The notes beneath the pieces were generated by a model. It was not told where the DNA came from, searched no databases, and saw nothing but the letters and a program-made list of their open reading frames with translations. The position numbers were made by a program, and so were the translations under genes. Below, one piece after another: positions 42,843-51,042 of a DNA stretch of 64,000 nt (positions are counted from its first letter, which is position 1; the number at the start of each line of letters is the position of its first letter). The stretch comes from Brevibacterium sp. S111. Its GTDB lineage: Bacteria > Actinomycetota > Actinomycetes > Actinomycetales > Brevibacteriaceae. The stretch spans positions 1-64,000 of the forward strand of contig NZ_RHFH01000011.1 of assembly GCF_004745075.1 (NCBI RefSeq). The letters are read 5' to 3'.

Positions 42843-44230
42843 CAGAGAATGTCACCAGGGCTGGCACTCCTTATCAGGAGGCCATCCGCAACAACGTGTG
42901 GATGCATATGTCACCACACCAGGCACTGTTCAACGGTGGTGAAGCGCCGGTCATCGTACGCGGCGAAGGCCACCACATCTTCGACGACAAGGGGAAGAAG
43001 TACCTCGACGGTCTCGCCGGCCTGTTCACCGTCCAGGTGGGCCACGGTCGCGAGGAGATCGCGAAGGCGATGTACGACCAGACGCTCAAGCTGCCGTTCA
43101 TGCCGCTGTGGTCCTACACCCACCCGCAGGCCATCGAGGTCTCGGAACGTCTGGCCAACTACGCGCCGGGCGATCTCAACCGCGTCTTCCTCACCTCCGG
43201 CGGTGGAGATTCGGTCGAGTCGGCGATGAAGCTGGCGAAGAACTACTTCAAGCTCGTTGGCAAGCCGGGCAAGCACAAGATCATCTCGCGTGCCACGGCC
43301 TACCACGGCACACCGCACGGTGCGCTGTCGGTGACCTCGCTGCCGGGCCTGCGCGAGCAGTTCGCTCCGCTGGTGCCCGGCGCCCACAAGGTGCCGAACA
43401 CGAACTTCTACCGGGCTCCCGAGCACCTCGCCCATGACGAGAAGGCCTTCGGCCGTTGGGCCGCCGACCGCATCGGCGAAGCCATCGAGTTCGAAGGCGC
43501 CGACTCCGTTGCCGCCGTCTTCCTCGAACCTGTGCAGAACTCCGGTGGCTGCTTCCCGCCGCCTCCCGGATACTTCGAGCGGGTCCGTGAGATCTGCGAC
43601 GAGTACGATGTGCTGCTGGTCTCGGACGAGACGATCTGCGCCTACGGTCGCGTCGGCGACATGTTCGCCTGCAACGACTTCGGCTACGTCCCCGACATCA
43701 TCACCTCCGCCAAGGGCATCACCTCCGGCTACGCGCCGCTGGGTGCGATGATCGCCTCCGATCGTCTCTTCGAGCCCTTCGGCCCGGGTGGGGATGAGAC
43801 CTTCTACCACGGCTACACCTTCGGTGGACACCCCGTCTCCTGTGCCGCGGCCATGGCGAACTTCGACGTCTTCGAGACCGAGAAGCTCAACGATCATGTG
43901 CATGAGAACGCCGCCGCGTTCAAGTTCACGCTCGAGAAGCTCAAGGACCTGCCGATCGTCGGCGATGTCCGCGGTGAGGGATTCTTCTACGGGATCGAAC
44001 TCGTCAAGGACAAGGACACCAAGGAGTCGTTCACCGAAGAGGAGTCCGAGCGGATCCTCAAGGACTTCGTGTCCGCGAAGATGTACGACAGCGGTCTGTA
44101 CTGCCGTGCCGATGACCGTGGAGACCCGGTCATCCAGCTCTCGCCCCCGCTGACGGTGGGCCAGAGCGAGTTCGACGAGATGGAGCAGATCATCCGCGGC
44201 GTCCTCACCGAAGCCTGGACCAAACTCTGA
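42839..44230 (+). CDS. Class III PLP-dependent aminotransferase (candidate DoeD)
   Basis: This 463-residue fold-type I enzyme has the class III features GLAGLFTVQVGHGREEIAKA, FLTSGGGDSVESAMKLAKNY, ATAYHGTPHGALSVTSLPG and the cofactor Asp in LLVSDETICAYGRVG. The Schiff-base Lys is in IITSAKGITSGYAPLGAMI, and YHGYTFGGHPVSCAAA follows. The family acts on omega-amino groups (GABA, putrescine, beta-alanine, diaminobutyrate). Overlap with the Lrp-type regulator and divergence from the DoeA-like gene make diaminobutyrate aminotransferase (DoeD) a reasonable guess. ATG 42839 is chosen over an upstream TTG because GGGGGA precedes it at proper distance. Confidence 0.85.
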   Translation: MTENVTRAGTPYQEAIRNNVWMHMSPHQALFNGGEAPVIVRGEGHHIFDDKGKKYLDGLAGLFTVQVGHGREEIAKAMYDQTLKLPFMPLWSYTHPQAIEVSERLANYAPGDLNRVFLTSGGGDSVESAMKLAKNYFKLVGKPGKHKIISRATAYHGTPHGALSVTSLPGLREQFAPLVPGAHKVPNTNFYRAPEHLAHDEKAFGRWAADRIGEAIEFEGADSVAAVFLEPVQNSGGCFPPPPGYFERVREICDEYDVLLVSDETICAYGRVGDMFACNDFGYVPDIITSAKGITSGYAPLGAMIASDRLFEPFGPGGDETFYHGYTFGGHPVSCAAAMANFDVFETEKLNDHVHENAAAFKFTLEKLKDLPIVGDVRGEGFFYGIELVKDKDTKESFTEEESERILKDFVSAKMYDSGLYCRADDRGDPVIQLSPPLTVGQSEFDEMEQIIRGVLTEAWTKL

Positions 44231-44241
44231 CCCCCTAATTG

Positions 44242-44297
44242 CTACCCGACGGCGGCCCAGCAACCTCGCGCGAGGTTGCTGGGCCGCCGTCGGGTAG
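44242..44297. repeat. Perfect 56-bp palindrome, intact copy of the IS110 target repeat
   Basis: The two 28-bp arms (44242-44269 and 44270-44297) are exact reverse complements with no spacer. The outer context CCCCCTAATTG (44231-44241) equals the DNA left of IS110 copy A. The repeat at 7-9.85 kb is the same sequence with GGGCGCCC in place of GGCGGCCC, changed in both arms so that pairing is kept. It sits between convergent genes, where its transcript would fold into a very stable hairpin and may end transcription both ways. It still holds vacant predicted target sites for copy A (44235-44251) and copy B (44261-44277). Confidence 0.95.
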
Positions 44298-44324
44298 TTC
44301 TGGAGGGTGGAGGAAGGGGACTGC

Positions 44325-45620
44325 TCAGCGGCCGCGGTCGCGCAGACGGGCCTCACGGCGAGTCATCGGGGCCTGCGAATCGAGTCCGCTGACCGACGTT
44401 CCGGGTGCGACCGCCTCCTCCGCCGGTTCGGAGCGCCGCGGCGGACGCAGGCCGGAACGGACGACGAGGACGCCGAGTCCGGTCGTCAGCGGGATCGCGA
44501 CGACCAGTCCGATCGAACACACGAGGATGCTCACCACTTCCACGGACATGTCCCCGAGGGTGAACGTGTCGAACAGCGACTGGTCATGGGCGGAGACGAT
44601 GATGAGCGTCATCAGCGCCGACCCGACATACGCGAAGGTGATCGTGTAGACCGTCGAGGCGATGTGGTCGCGCCCGATGCGCATCGCCCGCGCGAAGAGC
44701 TGCGCCGGCTTCATGGTCGGAGCCGCCGTTGCCAGCTCCCACACCGCCGATGCCTGAGTGATCGTGACATCGTTGAGCACCCCGAGACCGGTGATGAGGA
44801 TCGCGCAGACGATGATGTCGGTCATCGCCAGGTCCGTCGTATCGACGAGGAGGTACCCGTCTTCCGAATAGGCGATGCCCAGATTCGCCCACGACGTCAT
44901 CCACGCGCCGAGGAGGCCGGTGATGATGATGCCGAGCACCGTGCCGAACAGCGCCGTCGACGTCCGGGCGGAGATGCCGTGGGCGAGATAGAGCGCGACG
45001 ACCATGATCGCACTCGCTGCGACCAGGGCCACCAGCAGCGGAGGTCTGCCGTCGAGCATCGCCGGAAGCATGAAGACGAACAGCACGGCACCGGCGAAGC
45101 CGAGTCCCAGCAACGCCCTCAAGCCCCGGATACCGGCGACGAGGAGGACGACGATCGCATAGATGATCGCCAGTGCCAGCATCGGCACGTTCCGGTCGAA
45201 GTCGATGAAGACGTAGTCGGCACCCAGTTCGGCCCGGTCCGGTGAGTCGGTGAAGTCGAGGACCTTGAGCGTGTCACCGACGTCGACGCCGGCTTTGACG
45301 GCATCGGGAGTGACGTAGAGGCTGCCTTCGCGGCCGTCGGCTTCGACGGTGTAGGTCGTGCAGTCGGCGCGGACCATCGGGTCCGTCTCCCCCGCCTCGC
45401 AAGCGGTGGCGTCGACGGCCGTGACAGTCGCCTCGGTGTGGGAGGTGCCTTCGGCGGAGTTCGTCGTCGGCCCGCCTCCGGGCAGATCCGTGTCCGGGTT
45501 CCCGGGCCACAGCAGCACGATTCCGACGATCGTGGCGACCACGAGCGGGATGAGGCAGGCGATCATGATCCGGCGAACGCGCGGCGAGGCCTTCGGCTCG
45601 GACTGGACAGTCATATGCAT
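44325..45620 (-). CDS. YibE/F family membrane protein
   Basis: This is a 431-residue protein. One N-terminal membrane helix (IACLIPLVVATIVGIVLLW) is followed by an extracellular domain of about 110 residues with a Cys pair, then a block of about seven helices. Family features include LAIIYAIVVLLVAGIRGLRA, ALVAASAIMVVALYLAHGIS and IVCAILITGLGVLNDVTITQ. The C-terminal tail is basic and disordered. The family's function is not established. Two starts, 45620 and 45614, are equally possible. It converges on the aminotransferase gene across the palindrome. Confidence 0.85.
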   Translation of the reverse strand: MHMTVQSEPKASPRVRRIMIACLIPLVVATIVGIVLLWPGNPDTDLPGGGPTTNSAEGTSHTEATVTAVDATACEAGETDPMVRADCTTYTVEADGREGSLYVTPDAVKAGVDVGDTLKVLDFTDSPDRAELGADYVFIDFDRNVPMLALAIIYAIVVLLVAGIRGLRALLGLGFAGAVLFVFMLPAMLDGRPPLLVALVAASAIMVVALYLAHGISARTSTALFGTVLGIIITGLLGAWMTSWANLGIAYSEDGYLLVDTTDLAMTDIIVCAILITGLGVLNDVTITQASAVWELATAAPTMKPAQLFARAMRIGRDHIASTVYTITFAYVGSALMTLIIVSAHDQSLFDTFTLGDMSVEVVSILVCSIGLVVAIPLTTGLGVLVVRSGLRPPRRSEPAEEAVAPGTSVSGLDSQAPMTRREARLRDRGR

Positions 45621-45695
45621 GGCGGACCTTCGTTGGGTGGCGAAGCTTGAGGCGAGGCAGTGATGAGACCGGTGGTGAGGGGAGCCCAGATGGGA

Positions 45696-45735
45696 AGGGC
45701 CCGGGCGGCAGAGCTTTCTCCGCCGCCCGGGCCCT
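45696..45735 (-). terminator. Terminator of glyS
   Basis: A perfect 14-bp stem (45696-45709 with 45722-45735) has a 12-nt loop. It lies 12 bp past the glyS stop codon. Confidence 0.8.
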
Positions 45736-45746
45736 CCGCAGACAGA

Positions 45747-47129
45747 TCAGGCTCCGGCGAGGTGGTCGGCCAGGTACTTCTCGACCTGATCGATGCTCAC
45801 GCGCTCCTGGCTCATATCGTCGCGCTTGCGGATCGTGACCGCCTGGTCATCGAGGGTGTCGAAGTCGACGGTGATGCACAGCGGCGTGCCGATCTCGTCC
45901 TGGCGCCGGTAGCGGCGTCCGATGGCACCGGCATCGTCGAAGTCGATGTTCCACCGACGGCGCAGTCGGGCGGCGAGCTCCTTCGCCTGCGGCGAAAGCT
46001 TCTCGTTGCGGCTCAGCGGCAGCACCGCGGCCTTGACCGGAGCCAGCCGCGGGTCGAGCTTGAGCACGATTCGCTTGTCCACGCCGCCCTTCGTGTTCGG
46101 CGCCTCGTCCTCGGTGTAGGCCTCGACGAGGAACGCCATCATCGACCGCGTCAGGCCGAAGGAGGGTTCGATGACATACGGGGTGTAGCGGTCGCCGCTG
46201 GCCTGGTCGAAGTACTGCAGCTTCGTTCCGGACAGCTCGGTGTGGGTGCCGAGATCGTAGTCGGTGCGGTTGGCCACTCCCATGAGCTCGCCCCATTCCG
46301 AACCTTGGAAGCCGAAGCGGTATTCGACGTCGATGGTGCCCGATGAGTAGTGGGCCCGGTCGTCCTCGGGCACATCGAGGCGGCGGACGTTGTCCGCGGA
46401 GATGCCGAGGTCGAGGAACCAGTTCCAGCAGTCTTCGACCCACTGCTTGTAATAGTCGTCGGCTTCGTTCGGGTGGACGAAGTATTCGATCTCCATCTGC
46501 TCGAACTCACGGGTGCGGAAGATGAAGTTGCCGGGGGTGATCTCGTTGCGGAAGGCCTTGCCGATCTGGCCGATGCCGAACGGCGGCTTCTTCCGGGCGG
46601 CGGTGAGCACGTTGTTGAAGTTCACGAAGATACCCTGCGCCGTCTCCGGACGCAGGTAATGCAGGCCGGCTTCGGAGTCGACGGGGCCGAGGTAGGTCTT
46701 GACGAGTCCGGAGAACTCCTGTGGTTCGGTCCACTGCCCGCGGGTGCCGCAGTCGGGGCAGACGATCTCGGCCATGCCGTTCTCCGGGGCCTTCTTGTGC
46801 TTCGCTTCGAACGCCTCGAGCAGGTGGTCCTCACGGTGGCGCTTGTGGCAGTTGAGGCATTCGACGAGCGGGTCGACGAAGGTCTCGACGTGGCCGGACG
46901 CCTCCCAGACGCGCTTGGGCAGGATGATCGAGGAGTCGAGGCCGACGACGTCCTCGCGACCGCGCACGAAGGTCTGCCACCACTGGGACTTGATGTTGTC
47001 CTTGAGCTCGACGCCCAACGGACCGTAGTCCCATGCCGAGCGGGAACCGCCGTAGATCTCTCCTGCCTGGAAGACGAATCCTCTGCGTTTGGCCAGGGCG
47101 ATGACGGCATCCAACTTGGACTGTGCCAC
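45747..47129 (-). CDS. glyS: Glycyl-tRNA synthetase (homodimeric type)
   Basis: This is a 460-residue class II synthetase of the alpha2 type used by actinobacteria. Motifs are [20 protein letters not shown] near the start, a zinc-like [11 protein letters not shown] and CPDCGTRG pair, then [13 protein letters not shown] (motif 2 region) and [20 protein letters not shown]. Motif 3 is [14 protein letters not shown], followed by the anticodon-binding domain. The GTG start at 47129 has an AAGGAGAG site. No glycine riboswitch or T-box was seen upstream. Confidence 0.96.
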   Translation of the reverse strand: MAQSKLDAVIALAKRRGFVFQAGEIYGGSRSAWDYGPLGVELKDNIKSQWWQTFVRGREDVVGLDSSIILPKRVWEASGHVETFVDPLVECLNCHKRHREDHLLEAFEAKHKKAPENGMAEIVCPDCGTRGQWTEPQEFSGLVKTYLGPVDSEAGLHYLRPETAQGIFVNFNNVLTAARKKPPFGIGQIGKAFRNEITPGNFIFRTREFEQMEIEYFVHPNEADDYYKQWVEDCWNWFLDLGISADNVRRLDVPEDDRAHYSSGTIDVEYRFGFQGSEWGELMGVANRTDYDLGTHTELSGTKLQYFDQASGDRYTPYVIEPSFGLTRSMMAFLVEAYTEDEAPNTKGGVDKRIVLKLDPRLAPVKAAVLPLSRNEKLSPQAKELAARLRRRWNIDFDDAGAIGRRYRRQDEIGTPLCITVDFDTLDDQAVTIRKRDDMSQERVSIDQVEKYLADHLAGA

Positions 47130-47492
47130 GATTTTCTCTCCTTGATTCAGTTCGCCGACGGCCGGCTGCCGTGGCTCGCAGGTACTACCCTAACCGGTCG
47201 ACGGCGCCCCTCCTCAACGTCGGCTCTCCACGGGGAGTTGAGTCCGGGAGGCGACTGATCTCACATCGGTTCGGCCCCTTCCGTGCCGCCTCGGCGAGGG
47301 TGCAGCATGTAGACTTTGAGTACACCCAAACCTTTCTCCGTACGGACGTCTTGCGCGTCTGTCCAAGCGAGTCCTTGGATCTATTACGGTTTCGGCCCGG
47401 ATTGCTCACGATGATTGCATAAGCGGCCGCAGGGTAGATCGCCACTACAGTCATCTGCGATCAAGTGTGTGCCGACGTGAGAGAGACAACTC
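47130..47492. other. Divergent intergenic region between glyS and the DEAD-box gene
   Basis: No gene is supported in these 363 bp. The part from about 47300 is less G+C-rich and should hold the promoter and a long leader of the helicase gene. A TAGACT at 47311-47316 and a TATTAC near 47384 are possible -10 boxes without good -35 partners. A CCGCCTCGGCG motif lies at 47286-47296. Cold-shock helicase genes often have long leaders, which would fit. Confidence 0.35.
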
Positions 47493-49295
47493 ATGACCGA
47501 TGTGTCCACAACCGACGAAACCACCCCGAAGTTCTCCGAACTCGGACTCCATCCCCTCGTGCTCAAAGCCGTCGAGGCGCAGGGCTATGAGACCCCGACC
47601 CCGATCCAGGCCGAGACCATCCCGGCCCTGCTGTCCGGCCGTGACGTCATCGGTCTGGCCCAGACCGGCACCGGTAAGACCGCCGCGTTCGCGCTGCCGG
47701 CCCTGTCCGACCTCGCCGAGGCGGGGCGCGCCGCCGATGGCCCATTCGCTCTCGTTCTCACCCCGACCCGTGAGCTGGCGATCCAGGTCGCCGAGGCGTT
47801 CACCTCCTATGCCACCGAGCTGGCCGACTTCTCCGTGCTGCCGATCTACGGCGGCCAGGCCTACGGCCCGCAGCTGGCGGGACTCCGCCGCGGAGCGCAG
47901 ATCGTCGTCGGCACCCCAGGCCGCGTCATCGACCACCTCAAGCGCGGTTCGCTCAAACTCGGCAGCCTTGAGCACCTCATCCTCGATGAGGCCGACGAGA
48001 TGCTCAAGATGGGCTTCGCCGAGGACATCGAGGAGATCTTCAGCCAGGTCGGTGACAACCGCCAGGTGGCACTGTTCTCCGCGACCATGCCGACGTCGAT
48101 CCACCGGATCACCGGCAAGTACCTCAACGATCCGCAGGAAGTCCGGATCGCTTCGAAGTCGCAGACCGGCGCGAACATCCGCCAGCGTTACTTCATGGTC
48201 CAGCATTCGCACAAGCTCGACGCCCTGACCCGCATCCTCGAGGTCGAGGAGTACGAGGGCATCATCATGTTCGTGCGCACCAAGCAGGCGACCGAGGAAC
48301 TGGCCGAGAAGCTGCGCGCCCGCGGGTTCAAGGCCTCGGCGATCAACGGCGACATCCCCCAGCAGGCTCGTGAGCGGACCGTGGAGATGCTGCGCTCGGG
48401 CAAGGTCGACGTCCTCGTGGCCACCGACGTCGCCGCACGCGGCCTCGACGTCGAGCGCATCACCCTCGTCGTCAACTACGACATCCCGCATGACACCGAG
48501 TCCTATGTCCACCGCATCGGCCGCACCGGCCGCGCCGGACGTTCGGGCGAGGCGATCCTCTTCGTCACTCCGCGCGAGCAGCGTCTGCTCGGATCCATAG
48601 AACGGGCGACCAAGCAGAGGGTCGAACCGCTGGTTCTGCCCAGCGTCGAAGAGCTGACGAACACCCGGGTGGAGAAGTTCACCAAGCGCATCGATGATGT
48701 GCTCGCCACGACCGAACTGAGCGAGCTGACTGCCGTCATCGAGCAGTACGAGCTCTCCCGTGATGTCCCGGCGACGAACATCGCCGCGGCCCTGGCCTCG
48801 CTCGTGCTCGAGTCGAACACCCTCAAGGCCGAACCGATGCCAGAGCCGGTGCGCGGCAAGCCCGGCCGGGACCGGGACGGCGGCCGTGACGGAGGCCGTC
48901 CGGCCCGCGGCGGCCGTGCCCGTGATGAGAACATGACGACCTACCGTCTGGCCGTGGGACGCAATGAGCGACTCCAGCCCGGTGCTGTCGTCGGTGCGAT
49001 CGCGAACGAGGGCGGAATCACCTCGAAGCAGATCGGCCACATCGACATCCGGTCGAACCACACTCTCGTCGACCTGCCCAAGGACCTCGACCCGTCCGTG
49101 CTGCGCAAACTCTCCCACACCGAGATCCAGGGCCGCCCCATCGACATCCGTCCGGATTCGGGCCGCCCGGCGCGTCCGTTCAAGAAGCGCAACTTCGACA
49201 AGCAGCCCGGCGACGGCCGCAACTTCCGCAACGATCGCCGAGGCGGGAAGAAATTCGGAACTCGCAGCTCCGATCGCTCCCGCGACCGTTTCTGA
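47493..49295 (+). CDS. deaD: DEAD-box RNA helicase (DeaD/CsdA-like)
   Basis: This 600-residue ATP-dependent RNA helicase works in ribosome assembly or mRNA turnover. The Q motif KFSELGLHPLVLKAVEAQGY is near residue 12. Further motifs are AQTGTGKTAAFALP (I), PTRELAIQV (Ia), VGTPGRVIDHL, ILDEADEML (II), FSATMP (III), VATDVAARGLDVERI (V) and YVHRIGRTGRAGR (VI). After a basic Arg/Gly-rich linker a DbpA-type RNA-binding domain (YRLAVGRNERLQPGAVVGAI) is followed by a charged Arg-rich tail. It has its own promoter region and terminator. Confidence 0.95.
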   Translation: MTDVSTTDETTPKFSELGLHPLVLKAVEAQGYETPTPIQAETIPALLSGRDVIGLAQTGTGKTAAFALPALSDLAEAGRAADGPFALVLTPTRELAIQVAEAFTSYATELADFSVLPIYGGQAYGPQLAGLRRGAQIVVGTPGRVIDHLKRGSLKLGSLEHLILDEADEMLKMGFAEDIEEIFSQVGDNRQVALFSATMPTSIHRITGKYLNDPQEVRIASKSQTGANIRQRYFMVQHSHKLDALTRILEVEEYEGIIMFVRTKQATEELAEKLRARGFKASAINGDIPQQARERTVEMLRSGKVDVLVATDVAARGLDVERITLVVNYDIPHDTESYVHRIGRTGRAGRSGEAILFVTPREQRLLGSIERATKQRVEPLVLPSVEELTNTRVEKFTKRIDDVLATTELSELTAVIEQYELSRDVPATNIAAALASLVLESNTLKAEPMPEPVRGKPGRDRDGGRDGGRPARGGRARDENMTTYRLAVGRNERLQPGAVVGAIANEGGITSKQIGHIDIRSNHTLVDLPKDLDPSVLRKLSHTEIQGRPIDIRPDSGRPARPFKKRNFDKQPGDGRNFRNDRRGGKKFGTRSSDRSRDRF

Positions 49296-49328
49296 CCCCG
49301 GTCTGACGCCCCTGTCGCACTGAGTGCA

Positions 49329-49365
49329 TCGACGGCCCCGCAGCAGTGTGCTGCGGGGCCGTCGA
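49329..49365. terminator. Bidirectional terminator between the DEAD-box gene and uppS
   Basis: A perfect 16-bp stem (49330-49345 with 49349-49364), plus one outer T-A pair, closes a 3-nt loop. CGTTT follows on the plus strand. Confidence 0.88.
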
Positions 49366-49403
49366 CGTTTCACGAATGCCAGCGGGCACCCGCAGACAGC
49401 TGC

Positions 49404-50180
49404 CTAGGCAGTTGGAGTGTCGACTGCTCCGCCGAAACGGCGGTCACGGCGCGCGTACTCTTCGATCGCGGCCCACAGCGTGCGCCGGTCGACATCGGGC
49501 CACAGCACGTCTTGGAAGACCATCTCGGCGTAGGCGGACTGCCAGAGCAGGAAGTTCGAGGTCCGCTGCTCCCCCGAGGAGCGCATGAACAGGTCGACAT
49601 CGGGCACTCCGGGCGCGTAGAGCCGCGACCGGATGGTCTTCTCCGAGACCTTCCCCGGTTTGAGTTTGCCGGCAGCCACCTCGGCGGTGATCGCATTGAC
49701 CGCGTCGACGATCTCCGACCGGCCACCGTAGTTCACGCAGAACTGCAGCACCAGGCCCGTGTTGTGCTTGGTCATCTCGGCGGCGGACTCGAGTTCGTCG
49801 ATGACCGATCGCCACAGCCGACCGCGCCGTCCCGACCACACGATCCGCACACCGAGGGCGTTGAGTTCGTCGCGACGGCGACGGATCACGTCACGATTGA
49901 AGCCCATGAGGAAACGCACCTCGTCGGGTGAGCGCTTCCAGTTCTCCGTCGAGAACGCATACGCGGACAGATACTCCACACCGACCTCGATGGCTCCGTG
50001 GACGACGTCGAGCAGCGAAGCCTCGCCGGCCCTGTGCCCTTCCGTGCGCGGCAGCCCCCGCTGATTCGCCCACCGACCGTTGCCGTCCATGACGATGGCC
50101 ACGTGCCCAGGCACGAACTTCGCATCGATGCGCGGAGGACGCGCTCCGCTGGGGTGGGCCGGTGGTGCGGGATAGCTCAT
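49404..50180 (-). CDS. uppS: Isoprenyl transferase (undecaprenyl diphosphate synthase family)
   Basis: This 258-residue cis-prenyltransferase makes polyprenyl diphosphate carriers for cell-wall synthesis. Motifs are [19 protein letters not shown] with the catalytic Asp, [32 protein letters not shown], then [19 protein letters not shown] and the final [20 protein letters not shown] Pro-rich N-terminal 20 residues precede the fold. The ATG overlaps the recO stop codon by four bases; the recO-uppS pair is widely conserved in actinobacteria. Confidence 0.95.
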   Translation of the reverse strand: MSYPAPPAHPSGARPPRIDAKFVPGHVAIVMDGNGRWANQRGLPRTEGHRAGEASLLDVVHGAIEVGVEYLSAYAFSTENWKRSPDEVRFLMGFNRDVIRRRRDELNALGVRIVWSGRRGRLWRSVIDELESAAEMTKHNTGLVLQFCVNYGGRSEIVDAVNAITAEVAAGKLKPGKVSEKTIRSRLYAPGVPDVDLFMRSSGEQRTSNFLLWQSAYAEMVFQDVLWPDVDRRTLWAAIEEYARRDRRFGGAVDTPTA

Positions 50181-50905
50181 GTGCTCTCCAGAACTCTCAG
50201 TGATCGGATATTGCGCTCGAGGTGCCAGGACACCCAGTCGGAGACGAGCTTCGACCCGTCGATCTGATCGTGCAGGTCGGAGGCCTCGGCCCGTTCCCAG
50301 TCACCGGAGAGCAGCGCGGCCATGTGCTCGAGCGCATCGGTGTCGGGCAGCGCCGCCCCGGACGGTCGGCAGTGCGTGCACACGGCACCGCCGAGGGACG
50401 CGGAGAACGCCCGGTGCGGTCCGGGCCGACCGCATTGTGCGCAGTCGAGCAGGCTGGGTGCCCATCCGGCCACAGACATCGCGCGCAGCAGGTAGGCGTC
50501 CAATGACAGCCGCGGCGGGTGTTCGCGATTGCACAGGGAGCGGATCGCGGAGACGAGGAGGAGGAAATGGGTGCGCGATTGAGGTTCGACCTCGGTGATG
50601 CTGCGGGCGGTTTCGGCCATCACCGAGGCGGCCGAATAGACATCATAGTCCGTGGCGATTCCCCGTGCGAAGGGTTCGATGAGTTCGACCTGAGTGACGA
50701 TGTCGAGGCTGCGCCCGACATGGCATTGGACGTCGATGAGCATAAAGGGTTCGAGTCGTGAGCCGAACCGCGATTTCGTCCGACGCACCCCCTTGGCGAC
50801 GGCGCGCACGAGGCCGTGGCTGCGGGTGAGCACGGTGACGATGCGGTCGGCTTCGCCGAGCTTGTGCCCTTGGAGCACGATGCCTTCATCACGATAGTTG
50901 TGCAC
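50177..50905 (-). CDS. recO: DNA repair protein RecO
   Basis: This 242-residue protein helps load RecA at gaps in the RecFOR pathway. The N-terminal OB-fold starts [20 protein letters not shown], followed by [20 protein letters not shown]. The helical C-terminal domain carries a four-Cys zinc site ([13 protein letters not shown], then CTHC). The start is GTG 50905. It is separated from leuA by a perfect 17-bp hairpin. Confidence 0.94.
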   Translation of the reverse strand: MHNYRDEGIVLQGHKLGEADRIVTVLTRSHGLVRAVAKGVRRTKSRFGSRLEPFMLIDVQCHVGRSLDIVTQVELIEPFARGIATDYDVYSAASVMAETARSITEVEPQSRTHFLLLVSAIRSLCNREHPPRLSLDAYLLRAMSVAGWAPSLLDCAQCGRPGPHRAFSASLGGAVCTHCRPSGAALPDTDALEHMAALLSGDWERAEASDLHDQIDGSKLVSDWVSWHLERNIRSLRVLEST

Positions 50906-50926
50906 CCGCCCATTATCGCAGAGCGC

Positions 50927-50966
50927 GGCGGGGATTCCTCCCCGCCGCGCTCTGCGACCGCTGTGA
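50927..50966 (-). terminator. Terminator of leuA
   Basis: A perfect 17-bp stem (50927-50943 with 50950-50966) has a 6-nt loop. ATAATGG follows on the minus strand. It also isolates the recO-uppS pair from leuA transcription. Confidence 0.85.
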
Positions 50967-51042
50967 GATGGGCCCGGAAGGCCGCCGGAGGCTCAGTCCC
51001 GCAGCCGCGGAGACTCAGTCTCGGGTCCGGGGCCCACCCGCT

